Part shown: positions 1 through 9,909 of the stretch, piece by piece
How positions within the stretch are numbered: the first letter of the stretch is position 1
Layout: every line of letters starts with the position of its first letter
The notes under the pieces: generated by a model
What the model saw: the letters and a program-made list of their open reading frames with translations, nothing else
Database searches by the model: none
Told to the model about the DNA's origin: nothing
DNA from: Microbacterium sediminis
GTDB taxonomy: Bacteria > Actinomycetota > Actinomycetes > Actinomycetales > Microbacteriaceae
DNA: 64,000 nucleotides
Direction of reading: 5' to 3'
Assembly (NCBI RefSeq): GCF_004564075.1
Contig: NZ_CP038256.1
Coordinates: 558,001-622,000 of the forward strand
Translations under genes and position numbers: made by a program

Positions 1-328
1 CGTGTGGGACAACGAGGCCAACCGCGAGGGCTGGTCCGGCTATCTCGGCACGTCGCCCGGCGCCGACGCCGTCCCCGCCTACGCTGCGCCGGCCCGGCGC
101 ACCGACCTGAGCGGGCTGCCGCCGGCGTTCCTCACCTGGGGCGACATCGAGCTGTTCGCCGCGGAGGATCGCGCCTACGCCGAGGCGCTGCGGGGCGCGG
201 GGGTGCCGGTGACGACCGATGTCGTGGAGGGCGCCCCGCACGGGTTCGAGAACTGGGCGAGGACGACGCCGGCGGCGCGGGCGCTCCTCGACCGTGCGCA
301 GGAGTGGCTGCGCGCCGCGACCGCGTGA
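1..328 (+). CDS. alpha/beta hydrolase, C-terminal part
   Basis: This is the 3' end of a gene that begins before the window, with about 108 residues visible in the frame from base 2. It matches the C-terminal half of alpha/beta-hydrolase fold-3 (hormone-sensitive-lipase-like) esterases. The likely catalytic acid lies in TWGDIELFAAED, is followed by a helix ending AYAEALRGAGVPV, and the catalytic histidine is in GAPHGFENW. The nucleophile serine is upstream and not visible. The gene converges on an acyl-CoA dehydrogenase 22 bp away. The substrate cannot be predicted. Confidence 0.75.
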   Translation, partial: VWDNEANREGWSGYLGTSPGADAVPAYAAPARRTDLSGLPPAFLTWGDIELFAAEDRAYAEALRGAGVPVTTDVVEGAPHGFENWARTTPAARALLDRAQEWLRAATA

Positions 329-350
329 CGGCCGGGCCGGCGCGCCGGGC

Positions 351-1577
351 TCAGACGAAGGCGCTTATGCCCGTGACGTCGCGGCCGATGAGCAGCGCCT
401 GCACGCTCTCGGTGCCCTCGTAGGTGTGGATCGCCTCGATGTCGGCGAGGTGCTGGATCACGCGGTTCTCGAGCAGGATGCCGTTGCCGCCGAGCACGTC
501 GCGCGCCGTCTGGGCGATCCGGCGGGCCGTGCGCGTGTTGTGGTACTTCGCGAGCGAGGCCTGCGTGGGGCGCAGCGCGCCGGCGGCCTCGATGTCGGCC
601 AGGCGGCGGCAGAACAGCTGCATGCCCGTGAGGTCGGCGAGCATCTGGGTGAGCCGCTCCTGCACCATCTGGAACTTCGCCAGCGGCTTGCCGAACTGCA
701 CGCGCTGCGTCGCGTACGACAGCGCGGCCTCGTAGCAGGCGGTGGCGTGGCCGAGCGCCGACCAGGCCACGCCGGAGCGCGTGGCGAACAGCACGCGCGA
801 GGTGTCGGCGAAGGAGTGGGCGCCGGGCAGGCGGGCGTCGTCGGGCACGCGGACGTCGTCGAGCTGGATGTGGGCCTGGTGGATCGCGCGCAGCGACACC
901 TTGCCCTCGATCACGCTCGCCCGGTACCCGGGGGTGTCCTGCTCCACGAGGAAGCAGCCGACCTTGCCGTGGTCCGGATCGGTGGCGTCGTCGATCCGCG
1001 CCCATACGAACGTGATGCCGCCGGAGGCGCCGTTGCCGATCCACTTCTTGCCGCCGGAGATCACCCAGTCCGCGCCGTCGCGGCGGGCCGTGGTCTCGAG
1101 CGAGGTCGAGTCGGACCCGTGCATCGGCTCGGTCAGCGCGAACGCGCCGAGCACCTGGCCCGTCGCGAGGGGCGTGAGCCATCGCTGCTGCTGCTCCGGG
1201 CTGCCGTAGAGGGCGAGCGTGCGCAGCGCGAGGCCGCCCTGGACGGCGAGGATCGTGCCGAGCGAGCCGTCGCCGCGCGAGAGCTCCATGTTCACCAGGC
1301 CGGCGGCCAGCGGCGTCATCGGCGTGATCTCGGGGTGCTCGATGCCGTCGGCGTAGAGGTCGAGCTCGCCCATGCGCGGCACCACCTCCAGCGGATACTC
1401 CGCGCGGTCCCACGCCTCGGCCATGCGGCCGGAGACCTCGCCCACGAGCGTGCGCGCGCGATTCCAGGCCTCGCGGTCGGCGCCGGAGACATCGGCGAAC
1501 ACCGCGTAGTAGTCGGTGTCGAGGGGCGAGGTCACGTCGTACGGCTCGGTACGGTCGCCGGGGAGGTCACGGGTCAC
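351..1577 (-). CDS. acyl-CoA dehydrogenase, glutaryl-CoA dehydrogenase-like
   Basis: This 408-residue flavoprotein has the normal length for the acyl-CoA dehydrogenase family, which oxidises acyl-CoA thioesters with FAD and passes electrons to ETF. Visible family features are the FAD-binding stretch FALTEPMHGSDSTSLETTA in the middle beta domain, an R-x-Q-F-G-K-like segment (TQRVQFGKPLAKFQ), and the C-terminal catalytic-base region TYEGTESVQALLIGRDVTG. The TYEGT glutamate and the ending GISAF resemble glutaryl-CoA dehydrogenases more than straight-chain enzymes, but the substrate is uncertain. Translation probably starts at a GTG preceded by GAAGGAAG. It is transcribed alone, away from the small membrane gene at 1724. 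Confidence 0.85.
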   Translation of the reverse strand: MTRDLPGDRTEPYDVTSPLDTDYYAVFADVSGADREAWNRARTLVGEVSGRMAEAWDRAEYPLEVVPRMGELDLYADGIEHPEITPMTPLAAGLVNMELSRGDGSLGTILAVQGGLALRTLALYGSPEQQQRWLTPLATGQVLGAFALTEPMHGSDSTSLETTARRDGADWVISGGKKWIGNGASGGITFVWARIDDATDPDHGKVGCFLVEQDTPGYRASVIEGKVSLRAIHQAHIQLDDVRVPDDARLPGAHSFADTSRVLFATRSGVAWSALGHATACYEAALSYATQRVQFGKPLAKFQMVQERLTQMLADLTGMQLFCRRLADIEAAGALRPTQASLAKYHNTRTARRIAQTARDVLGGNGILLENRVIQHLADIEAIHTYEGTESVQALLIGRDVTGISAFV

Positions 1578-1723
1578 GTCGGTTCACTTCCTTCGCTCGG
1601 GGAACGCCACGCCACACGGTAGACGCCGCGCCGCGGGGCGGGCATTCCGTTGTGAGGATCCGACAGCCGTGGGCCGGGGCGGGGGCACGGTAGGATCGTC
1701 GGAGACTTCCAGAAAGGCTCGCG

Positions 1724-1891
1724 ATGTTCCTGATCAGCCTCATCCTGTTCCTCGCCGGTTTCGCGGCGTTCGCCGTGGCATTCATGATCACGTCGTTCCA
1801 GGGCGTCGTCTTCGCCGCCGGCATCCTGCTGATCTGCGCGGCGATGGCGCTGCCGATCCACGCGCGCTCGGGAGCCAAGCACCAGCGCTGA
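1724..1891 (+). CDS. small membrane protein, 55 residues
   Basis: This short gene encodes 55 residues: MFLISLILFLAGFAAFAVAF, then a second hydrophobic stretch (GVVFAAGILLICAAMALPI), ending in the basic tail HARSGAKHQR. That predicts two membrane helices with a short loop and a positively charged C-terminus. An AGAAAGG ribosome site lies 7 bp before the ATG and a TAGGAT -10 hexamer sits at 1691-1696. A strong hairpin terminator follows 12 bp after the stop. Having its own promoter, ribosome site and terminator makes it a convincing monocistronic gene. No function can be assigned. Confidence 0.75.
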   Translation: MFLISLILFLAGFAAFAVAFMITSFQGVVFAAGILLICAAMALPIHARSGAKHQR

Positions 1892-1903
1892 CCCAGACGT
1901 TCC

Positions 1904-1937
1904 GAACGCACCCGCGCCCCTCGGGCCGGGTGCGTTC
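1904..1937 (+). terminator. hairpin terminator after the 55-residue membrane gene
   Basis: A perfect 11-bp inverted repeat (GAACGCACCCG at 1904-1914, CGGGTGCGTTC at 1927-1937) with a 12-base loop starts 12 bp after the stop codon. There is only a weak T-rich tail, which is common for intrinsic terminators in high-GC actinobacteria. Confidence 0.75.
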
Positions 1938-2088
1938 GTCGTCTCCGGCGCCGCCGCCCCGGGCGCTGCCCGGTGCGCGATTCGGGGCGGTCACCGGCCG
2001 GTAGTACGCTTGCCTCTTGGTCGAGTTCGCTCGACGTCGAGACGTTTTCCGCGCCTCCGGCCCCACGCTCCCCACTGAAGGATTCAAC

Positions 2089-3255
2089 GTGGATCTCTAC
2101 GAGTACCAGGCTCGAGACCTTTTCGAGAAGTACGAGGTGCCAGTTCTCGCCGGCATCGTCGCCGACACCCCCGAGGAGGTGAAGGCAGCAGCGGAGAAGA
2201 TCGGCGGCGTGGTCGTCGTCAAGGCCCAGGTGAAGACCGGTGGCCGCGGCAAGGCGGGCGGCGTCAAGGTCGCGAAGACCCCCGACGAGGCGTACGAGGC
2301 GGCCCAGGCGATCCTCGGCCTCGACATCAAGGGCCACGTCGTCAAGCGCGTCATGGTCGCCCAGGGCGCCGACATCGCCCAGGAGTTCTACTTCTCGGTG
2401 CTGCTGGACCGCGCCAACCGCTCGTACCTGTCGCTGTGCAGCGTCGAGGGCGGCATGGAGATCGAGCAGCTCGCGGTCGAGAAGCCCGAGGCGCTCGCGC
2501 GCGTCGAGGTCGACCCGCTGCAGGGCATCGACAAGGCCAAGGCGCTCGAGATCGCCCGCGAGGCGAAGTTCCCCGAGGAGCTCGTCGAGAAGGTCGCGGA
2601 CGTCTTCGTCAAGCTCTACGACGTCTACAAGGGCGAGGACGCCACGCTCGTCGAGGTGAACCCGCTCGTGCTCACCGGCGCCGGCGACATCATCGCCCTC
2701 GACGGCAAGGTCACCCTCGACGACAACGGCACCGAGGTGCGCCACCCCGAGCACGAGGAGCTCGAGGACAAGGACGCCGCCGACCCGCTCGAGGCCAAGG
2801 CCAAGGCGAACGGCCTCAACTACGTCAAGCTCGACGGCCAGGTCGGCATCATCGGCAACGGCGCGGGCCTGGTCATGTCGACGCTCGATGTCGTCGCCTA
2901 CGCGGGCGAGAACCACGGCGGCGTGAAGCCGGCGAACTTCCTCGACATCGGCGGTGGCGCGAACGCCCAGGTCATGGCCAACGGCCTCGACGTGATCCTC
3001 GGCGACGAGCAGGTCAAGAGCGTCTTCGTGAACGTCTTCGGCGGCATCACCTCGTGCGTGGCCGTCGCGGAGGGCATCGTCAAGGCTCTCGAGATCCTCG
3101 GCGACGCGGCGACCAAGCCGCTCGTCGTGCGCCTCGACGGCAACCAGGTCGAGGAGGGTCGCGCGATCCTCGCCGCCGCCAACCACCCGCTCGTCACCCT
3201 CGCCGCAGGCATGGACGAGGGCGCCGACAAGGCCGCCGAGCTGGCGAACGCCTGA
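2089..3255 (+). CDS. sucC: succinyl-CoA synthetase beta subunit (ADP-forming)
   Basis: SucC carries the nucleotide-binding ATP-grasp domain of succinyl-CoA synthetase, which interconverts succinyl-CoA and succinate with substrate-level phosphorylation in the TCA cycle. The product is 388 residues, the usual length, if translation starts at GTG 2089 (protein beginning [15 protein letters not shown]). AAGGA lies 7 bp upstream. An in-frame GTG further upstream (2017) would add a tail unlike the family. Visible motifs are [10 protein letters not shown] in the ATP-grasp fold, EVNPLVL for metal binding, and GGIT in the C-terminal flavodoxin-like domain. sucD follows 28 bp later with its own ribosome site. 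Confidence 0.97.
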   Translation: MDLYEYQARDLFEKYEVPVLAGIVADTPEEVKAAAEKIGGVVVVKAQVKTGGRGKAGGVKVAKTPDEAYEAAQAILGLDIKGHVVKRVMVAQGADIAQEFYFSVLLDRANRSYLSLCSVEGGMEIEQLAVEKPEALARVEVDPLQGIDKAKALEIAREAKFPEELVEKVADVFVKLYDVYKGEDATLVEVNPLVLTGAGDIIALDGKVTLDDNGTEVRHPEHEELEDKDAADPLEAKAKANGLNYVKLDGQVGIIGNGAGLVMSTLDVVAYAGENHGGVKPANFLDIGGGANAQVMANGLDVILGDEQVKSVFVNVFGGITSCVAVAEGIVKALEILGDAATKPLVVRLDGNQVEEGRAILAAANHPLVTLAAGMDEGADKAAELANA

Positions 3256-3283
3256 GCCGCGGATCGGATAAAGGACTAGAGAG

Positions 3284-4186
3284 ATGTCGATCTACCTCAA
3301 CAAGGACTCCAAGGTCATCGTCCAGGGCATCACCGGCGGCGAGGGCACCAAGCACACCGCCCTCATGCTCAAGGCGGGCACCAACATCGTCGGCGGCGTG
3401 AACGCGCGCAAGGCCGGCACCACCGTGACGCACGAGAAGCCCGGCGCGGGCGAGGTCGAGCTGCCGGTCTTCGGATCGGTCAAGGAGGCCATGGAGAAGG
3501 CCGGCGCCGACGTGTCGGTCGCCTTCGTGCCGCCGGCCTTCACCAAGGACGCGATGATCGAGGCCATCGACGCCGAGATCCCGCTGCTCGTCGTGATCAC
3601 CGAGGGCGTGCCCGTCGGCGACACCGCCGAGGCGTGGGCCTACGCCAAGGCCAAGGGCAACAAGACCCGCATCATCGGCCCGAACTGCCCCGGCATCATC
3701 ACGCCGGGCGAGGCGCTCGCGGGCATCACGCCGGCGAACATCACGGGCAAGGGCCCGATCGGCCTCGTCTCGAAGTCGGGCACGCTCACCTACCAGATGA
3801 TGTTCGAGCTGAAGGACTTCGGCTTCTCGACCGCCATCGGCATCGGCGGCGACCCGGTCATCGGCACCACGCACATCGACGCGCTCGAGGCGTTCGAGAG
3901 CGACCCCGAGACCAAGGCGATCGTCATGATCGGCGAGATCGGCGGCGACGCCGAGGAGCGTGCGGCCGAGTACATCAAGGCGCACGTCACCAAGCCGGTC
4001 GTCGGCTACGTGGCGGGCTTCACCGCCCCCGAGGGCAAGACGATGGGCCACGCCGGCGCGATCGTCTCGGGCTCGGCCGGCACCGCCGCCGCGAAGAAGG
4101 AGGCCCTCGAGGCCGCCGGCGTCAAGGTCGGCAAGACCCCCAGCGAGACCGCCGCGCTCATGCGCGAGATCATGCAGTCGCTCTGA
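3284..4186 (+). CDS. sucD: succinyl-CoA synthetase alpha subunit
   Basis: SucD binds CoA and carries the phosphohistidine of succinyl-CoA synthetase. The 300-residue length is typical. The N-terminal CoA-binding Rossmann domain begins [20 protein letters not shown]. The centre has [19 protein letters not shown] and SKSGTLTYQ. The active-site histidine lies in [13 protein letters not shown] near residue 245. AAGGA lies 9 bp before the ATG. It forms an operon with sucC and is closed by a hairpin 14 bp after the stop. Confidence 0.97.
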   Translation: MSIYLNKDSKVIVQGITGGEGTKHTALMLKAGTNIVGGVNARKAGTTVTHEKPGAGEVELPVFGSVKEAMEKAGADVSVAFVPPAFTKDAMIEAIDAEIPLLVVITEGVPVGDTAEAWAYAKAKGNKTRIIGPNCPGIITPGEALAGITPANITGKGPIGLVSKSGTLTYQMMFELKDFGFSTAIGIGGDPVIGTTHIDALEAFESDPETKAIVMIGEIGGDAEERAAEYIKAHVTKPVVGYVAGFTAPEGKTMGHAGAIVSGSAGTAAAKKEALEAAGVKVGKTPSETAALMREIMQSL

Positions 4187-4199
4187 TCCGACTCGCTGC

Positions 4200-4237
4200 C
4201 CGAAGGGCGTCGCTCCTCCCGGGGCGGCGCCCTTCGG
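4200..4237 (+). terminator. terminator between sucCD and a convergent gene
   Basis: CCGAAGGGCG (4200-4209) pairs perfectly with CGCCCTTCGG (4228-4237) over 10 bp with an 18-base loop. It starts 14 bp after the sucD stop. The next gene converges from the other strand, so the hairpin may serve both directions. Confidence 0.7.
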
Positions 4238-4270
4238 CGTTCGCGCCGGTCGCGCTTCGTCTCGGCGCGC

Positions 4271-4708
4271 TCAGGCGACGGGCGTGAGCGCGAAGACCGG
4301 ATGCCGCGGCGCGATCGCCTCGAAGGCCGCGAGGTCGTCGTCGGGGCCCGCCGCGACGTGCGGGCGCACGATCGGCACCTTGCGCACGTACGCACGGAGC
4401 ACCGGGGCGGCGGCGCGCGGGTCGAGCTCCTCGGCCCGCACGCGCTCGGCGCGCGATCCGCGCTGCAGCAGGCCCTCGCCCGCGGCCCGGAGGTTGTGCA
4501 CCCAGCCCACCGGGCCGTACGGCGCCACGAGGTACCGGCGCCCGTCCCACACGATGGGCGTCACCGGCACCGTGCGCGGCGCGCCGGTGGCGCGGCCGAC
4601 GACGGTGAGCGACGCGATCCCGCCGGGCGCCAGACCGCGCCGGCCGAGCGCGGCCATGAGGCGATCGATCGCGCGGCGCAGGGGAGTGGATCGGTAGGTG
4701 CCCGCCAT
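4271..4708 (-). CDS. DDN-family deazaflavin/flavin-dependent oxidoreductase
   Basis: The 145-residue product matches the nitroreductase-related DDN/F420H2-dependent quinone reductase family of split-barrel flavin enzymes in actinobacteria. Typical features are an N-terminal amphipathic helix (PLRRAIDRLMAALGRRG), the strand TVVGRATGAPRTVPVTP that binds the cofactor phosphate, and GPVGWVHNLRAAGEG followed by basic residues. A TAGCCT -10 hexamer (4716-4721, minus strand) sits 7 bp before the ATG, so the mRNA is probably leaderless. Cofactor (F420 or FMN) and substrate are unknown. A relative lies at 55748. Confidence 0.8.
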   Translation of the reverse strand: MAGTYRSTPLRRAIDRLMAALGRRGLAPGGIASLTVVGRATGAPRTVPVTPIVWDGRRYLVAPYGPVGWVHNLRAAGEGLLQRGSRAERVRAEELDPRAAAPVLRAYVRKVPIVRPHVAAGPDDDLAAFEAIAPRHPVFALTPVA

Positions 4709-4791
4709 GGCGCCCAGGCTAGGGCACAGGACGGATTCGCGGCATGGGCGACGGGGATCCGCGCCTCGCGCGCCTAGGCTCGAGAGCGCCC

Positions 4792-6084
4792 ATGCATCGC
4801 CTTCTCGTCGCCCTGCTCGCCGCCGTCGATGCCGTCGTCGCGGCGGCCGTCGGCATCGGCGCCGTGCTCGCCCCGCTCACCCTGCTGTGGATCTTCACGT
4901 TCGGCGGCACGGCCGACTGGCACGCGCTGTGGCCGGCCTCCGCGCGGATCTGGCAGCTCGGCAACCTCGTGCCCTCGCAGCTCGCGCTCGACGAGACCTA
5001 CCTGCGCGACGCGGGCCTGCCCGACGAGGCCGGCGCCTTCGCCGTCTCGCTCGCACCGCTCGCCTTCGCCGCCTTCGTGCTGCTGTTCGCGGCGCGCTCC
5101 GGCCGCCGCGCCGTCGCGGTCGGCGCCTGGGGCACGGGCGTGGCGGCGGGCGTCGCCACCACCGCCCTGCTCTCGCTCATCGTGATGCTCACCTCGGGCA
5201 ACCCCGTGGCCTCGGTGCCCGGCTGGGCCGCCGTGCTCGCGCCGACCGGACTCTACGCGGCCGGGGCGCTCGGCGGCGTGATCGCGGCGGCGTGGGACGA
5301 GGGCGACACCGGCCCGATCGACCGCCTCCACGATCTCGTCGACCGGCTCCCTCCGTCCTGGCGGGAGCTGCCGGCGCTTGCCGTGCGGGGCGCCGCGATC
5401 GTGATCCTCGGGCTCGTCGCGGCCGGCGGCGCCCTCGTGGCGCTGCGCGCCTTCACGCGCGGCGGCGACGTGATCGCCCTGTTCCAGGCCGCGCAGGTCG
5501 ACGGGCTCGGCGCGGCCGCGCTGACGCTCGCGCACCTCGCGTACCTGCCGACCTTCATCGTGTGGGCGATCTCGTGGATCGCCGGGCCCGGCTTCGCCCT
5601 GGGCGCCGGGGCCACGGTCTCGCCCGTGAGCAGCACGGTCGGCCTCGTGCCGGGGATCCCCGTGTTCGGGCTGGTCCCCGAGTCCGGTCATCCGCTGCTG
5701 CTGCTGGCCGCGCTCGTGCCGGTGGCGCTCGGCGCGCTCGCCGGGTGGGCGCTGCGGGCGCGCATGGCCGGCGCGCGCGAGGCGGGCGAGGAGCCCGTCG
5801 GGCCGCGCGCGCTCGCGGCGGTGGGTGTCGCGGCGCTCTCGGGCGCGGCGGCGGCCCTGCTGGCCGCGGCGGCCTCCGGATCCATCGGACCCGGCCGGCT
5901 CGCGCACCTCGGGCCCGAGCCGGGCGCCGTCGCGCTCGCCGTGGGCATCGAGGTGCTCATCGGCGCCGGGATCCTGCTGCTCGGGCCGGTCGTCGGCCGG
6001 CCGCGGCCGGACCGCGCGACCGACGACGGCGACGCGTGGCTCACGGCCGACGAGCGGGCGGTCGCCGAGCGCGAGGCCGACTGA
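4792..6084 (+). CDS. PerM-like (DUF6350) polytopic membrane protein
   Basis: This gene encodes 430 residues with about eight to ten hydrophobic segments and an acidic cytoplasmic tail. It matches the actinobacterial DUF6350 family, called cell division protein PerM-like by homology, which often lies just before purN-purH as here. The ATG at 4792 is chosen because a TAGGCT -10 hexamer sits at 4775-4780, leaving a leader of only a few bases, and because residues encoded upstream of it are not hydrophobic. The loop VSPVSSTVGLVPGIPVFGLVP is typical of the family. Biochemical function is unproven. Confidence 0.8.
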   Translation: MHRLLVALLAAVDAVVAAAVGIGAVLAPLTLLWIFTFGGTADWHALWPASARIWQLGNLVPSQLALDETYLRDAGLPDEAGAFAVSLAPLAFAAFVLLFAARSGRRAVAVGAWGTGVAAGVATTALLSLIVMLTSGNPVASVPGWAAVLAPTGLYAAGALGGVIAAAWDEGDTGPIDRLHDLVDRLPPSWRELPALAVRGAAIVILGLVAAGGALVALRAFTRGGDVIALFQAAQVDGLGAAALTLAHLAYLPTFIVWAISWIAGPGFALGAGATVSPVSSTVGLVPGIPVFGLVPESGHPLLLLAALVPVALGALAGWALRARMAGAREAGEEPVGPRALAAVGVAALSGAAAALLAAAASGSIGPGRLAHLGPEPGAVALAVGIEVLIGAGILLLGPVVGRPRPDRATDDGDAWLTADERAVAEREAD

Positions 6085-6123
6085 GTCCGGGACGGGGGTT
6101 CGGTGAGCCGCCGCGCGGCGAAC

Positions 6124-6129
6124 TAGACT
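6124..6129 (+). promoter_or_regulatory. -10 element of leaderless purN
   Basis: TAGACT is followed by exactly 6 bases and then the GTG start of purN, placing the predicted transcription start on the initiation codon. Confidence 0.65.
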
Positions 6130-6135
6130 GATCCG

Positions 6136-6723
6136 GTGCTCACCGTCGCCGTCCTCATCTCGGGCACGGGCAGCAATCTCCGCGCCCTCCTGGAGGCCGC
6201 GAGCGACCCCTCGTACCCCGCCCGCGTCGTCGTGGTGGGTGCGGACCGGATGGCCGAGGGCCTGCAGCACGCCGCCGACTTCGGGGTGCCCTCGTTCACG
6301 GTGCCGTTCCGCGAGTTCGCCTCGCGCGAGGAATGGGGCGCCGAGCTCGCCGATCAGCTGCGGGCGTGGCAGCCCGACCTCATCGTGCTGAGCGGCCTCA
6401 TGCGCCTGCTGCCGCGCGACGTCGTGGCCGAGTTCGCGCCAAACATCATCAACACCCACCCCGCCTACCTGCCCGAGTTCCCCGGCGCGCACGGCGTCCG
6501 CGACGCCCTCGCCGCCGGTGCCGAGCAGACCGGGGCGAGCGTGATCCTCGTCGACGACGGCGTGGACACGGGGCCGATCCTCGCGCAGGAGCGCGTGCCC
6601 GTGTTCCCCGGCGACACCGAGGACTCGCTGCACGACCGCATCAAGCCCGTCGAACGACGCCTGCTGATCGACGTGGTCCGCCGCGTCGCCACGGGCGAGC
6701 TCGACCTCTCCCACCCCGCCTGA
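6136..6723 (+). CDS. purN: phosphoribosylglycinamide formyltransferase
   Basis: PurN transfers a formyl group from 10-formyltetrahydrofolate to GAR, the third step of purine synthesis. The 195-residue length is normal. The phosphate-binding loop is [12 protein letters not shown] at the N-terminus. The catalytic Asn and His lie in [18 protein letters not shown], and the conserved Asp is in [11 protein letters not shown]. Translation begins at GTG 6136, directly at the predicted transcription start. purH follows 14 bp after the stop, forming a two-gene purine operon. Confidence 0.96.
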   Translation: MLTVAVLISGTGSNLRALLEAASDPSYPARVVVVGADRMAEGLQHAADFGVPSFTVPFREFASREEWGAELADQLRAWQPDLIVLSGLMRLLPRDVVAEFAPNIINTHPAYLPEFPGAHGVRDALAAGAEQTGASVILVDDGVDTGPILAQERVPVFPGDTEDSLHDRIKPVERRLLIDVVRRVATGELDLSHPA

Positions 6724-6737
6724 CCCAAGGAGCACTC

Positions 6738-8345
6738 ATGGCCGGTCCCCGTCACGACCCCTCGCTGTACCGCGAACGCGATGTGGTGCCGATCCGTCGG
6801 GCCCTCATCTCGGTGAGCGACAAGACCGGCCTTCTCGAGCTGGCCGGCGCGCTCGCCGAGGCGGGCGTGGAGATCGTCTCAACCGGCTCGACCGCCGCGA
6901 TGATCCGCGACGCGGGCCACGCGGTCACCGACGCCGCGGCCGTGACCGGTTTCCCGGAGATGCTCGACGGGCGCGTCAAGACGCTGCACCCGCACGTGCA
7001 CGGCGGTCTGCTCGCCGACCTGCGCCTCGAGCACCACGAGAGCCAGCTGGCCGAGTTCGGCATCGAGCCCTTCGAGCTCGTCGTCGTCAACCTGTACCCG
7101 TTCGTCCAGACCGTCGCCTCGGGCGCGACCGGCGACGACGTGGTCGAGCAGATCGACATCGGCGGCCCCGCGATGGTGCGCGCCTCGGCCAAGAACTTCG
7201 CCAACGTCGCGATTGTCGTGGGCCCCGAGTCGTACCCGTCGGTGATCGAGGCGATCGGCCGCGGCGGCACCACCCTCGCCGAGCGCCGCGAGCTCGCCGC
7301 GCGCGCGTTCGCGCACACCGCCACGTACGACACCGCCGTGGCCCAGTGGTTCGCGGAGGAGACCCTCACGGGCGAGGCGGTGCTGCCCGATCACCTCACC
7401 ATCCAGGCCGAGAAGATCAGCGACCTGCGCTACGGCGAGAACTCGCACCAGCGTGCCGCGATCTACTCGCGGGTGGGCGGTCACGGCATCGCCCAGGCCA
7501 CGCAGCTGCAGGGCAAGGAGATGTCGTACAACAACTACGTCGACGCCGACGCCGCCCTGCGCGCCGCGTACGACATGGTCAAGCCAGCCGTGGCGATCAT
7601 GAAGCACGCCAACCCGTGCGGCATCGCGGTCGCCGACCCGAAGGCCCTCGACCCGATCGCCTCCGCCCACCTGCGCGCGCACGAGTGCGACCCGCTGTCG
7701 GCGTTCGGCGGCGTCATCGCGGCCAACCGCACCGTCACCCTGAAGATGGCCGAGAACCTGCGCGACATCTTCACCGAGGTGATCGTGGCCCCCGGCTTCG
7801 AGCCGGCCGCGCTCGAGGTCTTCAAGGAGAAGAAGAACCTCCGCCTGCTGCAGCTGCCCGACGACTGGCAGCAGGAGCGCATGGACGTTCGCCTCGTGTC
7901 GGGCGGCCTGCTGCTGCAGGACGCCGACCTGTTCGATCGCAACATCGAGGCCATCCCCGAGAAGTGGCAGCTCGTCGCCGGCGAGAAGCCCGAGGACGTG
8001 CGCCTCGAGGACCTCGTGTTCGCCTGGAAGGCGTGCCGCGCGGTCAAGTCGAACGCCATCGTGCTCGCCAAGAACGCCGCCACGGTGGGGATCGGCATGG
8101 GTCAGGTCAACCGCGTGGACTCGTGCAAGCTGGCCGTCGAGCGGGCCGGCGACCGGGCCGAGGGATCGATCGCCGCCTCGGACGCGTTCTTCCCGTTCTC
8201 GGACGGCCCCGAGGTGCTCATGAACGCCGGCGTCCGCGTCATCATCCAGCCCGGTGGCTCGGTGCGCGACGAGGAGACGATCGCCCTCGCGAACGAGCGC
8301 GGCGTCACGATGTACTTCACGGGCGAGCGCCACTTCTTCCACTGA
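6738..8345 (+). CDS. purH: bifunctional AICAR formyltransferase / IMP cyclohydrolase
   Basis: PurH catalyses the last two steps of IMP synthesis. The ATG at 6738 has AAGGAG 5 bp upstream and gives 535 residues, the usual length. The N-terminal MGS-like cyclohydrolase domain contains [17 protein letters not shown] and [15 protein letters not shown]. The AICAR transformylase domain starts near residue 215 and contains [14 protein letters not shown], the catalytic Lys-His of [11 protein letters not shown], and a C-terminal SDAFFPFSD region ending in FTGERHFFH. It is co-transcribed with purN. Confidence 0.97.
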   Translation: MAGPRHDPSLYRERDVVPIRRALISVSDKTGLLELAGALAEAGVEIVSTGSTAAMIRDAGHAVTDAAAVTGFPEMLDGRVKTLHPHVHGGLLADLRLEHHESQLAEFGIEPFELVVVNLYPFVQTVASGATGDDVVEQIDIGGPAMVRASAKNFANVAIVVGPESYPSVIEAIGRGGTTLAERRELAARAFAHTATYDTAVAQWFAEETLTGEAVLPDHLTIQAEKISDLRYGENSHQRAAIYSRVGGHGIAQATQLQGKEMSYNNYVDADAALRAAYDMVKPAVAIMKHANPCGIAVADPKALDPIASAHLRAHECDPLSAFGGVIAANRTVTLKMAENLRDIFTEVIVAPGFEPAALEVFKEKKNLRLLQLPDDWQQERMDVRLVSGGLLLQDADLFDRNIEAIPEKWQLVAGEKPEDVRLEDLVFAWKACRAVKSNAIVLAKNAATVGIGMGQVNRVDSCKLAVERAGDRAEGSIAASDAFFPFSDGPEVLMNAGVRVIIQPGGSVRDEETIALANERGVTMYFTGERHFFH

Positions 8346-8379
8346 GGCCGGTTGCGGCGGTCGCATCATCTGCGGCGGA

Positions 8380-8394
8380 GCGGCCGCGGGCCGC
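8380..8394 (+). terminator. possible weak hairpin after purH
   Basis: GCGGCC and GGCCGC flank a 3-base loop 35 bp after the purH stop. The 6-bp stem is short and has no T tract, so this is only a candidate. Confidence 0.3.
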
Positions 8395-8445
8395 GATGTC
8401 CGATTCCCGCGAGGGCGGGGTGGGGTGGCGTGACAGGCTGGGGAC

Positions 8446-9909
8446 ATGACCCTGGCGATGACGTTCGAGGAGCGGTACCGCGCGATCGATGCGCGTGACG
8501 CCCGCTTCGACGGGCAGTTCGTCACGGCGGTGCGCTCGACCGGCATCTACTGCCGGCCGAGCTGCCCCGCCCGCACGCCGAAGCCGTCGAACGTGACGTT
8601 CTACCCGACGAGCGCCGCGGCGCACGAGGCGGGGTATCGGGCGTGCAAGCGCTGCCTGCCCGAGGCGGCGCCGGGGTCGCCGCAGTGGAACCTGCGCGGC
8701 GACGTGGCGGCGCGCGCGATGCGCCTCATCGCCGACGGCGTGGTGGAGCGCGAGGGCGTGGCGGGGCTCGCGGCGCGGCTCGGATACTCCAGCCGGCACC
8801 TGACCCGGCTGCTCACGGCGGAGCTCGGCGCCGGCCCGCTGGCGCTCGCGCGGGCCCACCGCGCGCACACGGCGCGCCTGCTGCTCGTGGGCACCGACCT
8901 GCCAGCGACGGACGTCGCGTTCTCGGCGGGGTTCGCCAGCGTGCGGCAGTTCAACGACACCCTGCGCGAGGTGTTCGCGATGACGCCCCTCGAGCTGCGC
9001 GCCCGCCGCCGCGGCGGGCCGGTGGCCACCGGGATCGACCTGGCGCTGCCGGTGCGCGCGCCCTTCGACGCCGCGGGCCTGTTCGCGTGGATGGGGGCGC
9101 GCGCCCTTCCCGGCATGGAGGAGGCGAGCGCGACATCGTTCGCCCGGACCCTGCGGATGCCGCGCGGCGCCGCCTGGTTCCGCGTCCGCACCGAGGGCGC
9201 GCGCGTGCGCCTGGAGGCCCGGCTGCAGCACCCGGGGGATCTCGCCGCGCTCGTCTCGCGCGTGCGCCGCCTGTTCGACCTCGATGCCGATCCCCACGCG
9301 GTCGACGCGGCCCTCGCCGCCCACTCCGAGCTCGCGCCCCACGTGCGCGCGGTGCCGGGCATGCGGCTCCCGGGCGCCGCCGATCCGCACGAGATGCTGA
9401 TCCGCGCCATGATCGGCCAGCAGATCAGCGTGCCCGCCGCCCGCACCCACCTCACCCGCCTCGTCGAGGCGCTCGGCGAGCGCGTCGAGCTCGCGGGGGA
9501 GCAGCGGCTGCTGTTTCCCACCATGACGGCGATCGCCGAGCGCGGCCACGAGGTCCTCCGCGGACCGGCGGCGCGCATCCGCGCGATCGTCGCGGTGGCC
9601 GGCGCGCTGGCGTCGGGCGAGGTGGTGCTCACGGGAGCGGACGATCCGGCGCAGCAGCGCGCGTCGCTGCTCGCGCTGCCCGGCATCGGGCCCTGGACCG
9701 CCGACTACGTGCGCATGCGGGTCAGCGGCGACCCCGACGTGCTGCTGCCCGGCGACGTGGCGCTGCGCGCGGGTGCCGCGGCCGCGGGCGTGCCGGCCGA
9801 TCCGGCGGGCCTGGTCGCCTGGGGCGAGCGCGTGGCCCCGTGGCGCTCCTACCTGTCGATGCACCTGTGGCGCCTGGCCGCCCCACCGAAGGAGAACACC
9901 CATGTCTGA
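8446..9909 (+). CDS. Ada-type regulator fused to AlkA 3-methyladenine DNA glycosylase
   Basis: This 487-residue protein joins two alkylation-damage functions. Residues 1-75 form the Ada zinc domain, with cysteines in YCRPSCPAR and ACKRCLPE; in Ada one such cysteine accepts methyl groups from phosphotriesters. Residues about 80-190 are an AraC-type DNA-binding domain ([32 protein letters not shown]). Residues about 200-487 are the AlkA N-domain and HhH-GPD glycosylase, with [28 protein letters not shown] and a catalytic Asp in [11 protein letters not shown]. The ATG lies 6 bases after a CAGGCT hexamer, so it is probably leaderless. It overlaps ogt by 8 bp. Confidence 0.92.
   Translation: MTLAMTFEERYRAIDARDARFDGQFVTAVRSTGIYCRPSCPARTPKPSNVTFYPTSAAAHEAGYRACKRCLPEAAPGSPQWNLRGDVAARAMRLIADGVVEREGVAGLAARLGYSSRHLTRLLTAELGAGPLALARAHRAHTARLLLVGTDLPATDVAFSAGFASVRQFNDTLREVFAMTPLELRARRRGGPVATGIDLALPVRAPFDAAGLFAWMGARALPGMEEASATSFARTLRMPRGAAWFRVRTEGARVRLEARLQHPGDLAALVSRVRRLFDLDADPHAVDAALAAHSELAPHVRAVPGMRLPGAADPHEMLIRAMIGQQISVPAARTHLTRLVEALGERVELAGEQRLLFPTMTAIAERGHEVLRGPAARIRAIVAVAGALASGEVVLTGADDPAQQRASLLALPGIGPWTADYVRMRVSGDPDVLLPGDVALRAGAAAAGVPADPAGLVAWGERVAPWRSYLSMHLWRLAAPPKENTHV

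Noticed and set aside
1567..3186. A 539-codon open frame antisense to sucC
   Set aside because: Its composition is repetitive and it has no recognisable fold or ribosome site. The sucC gene explains the region.
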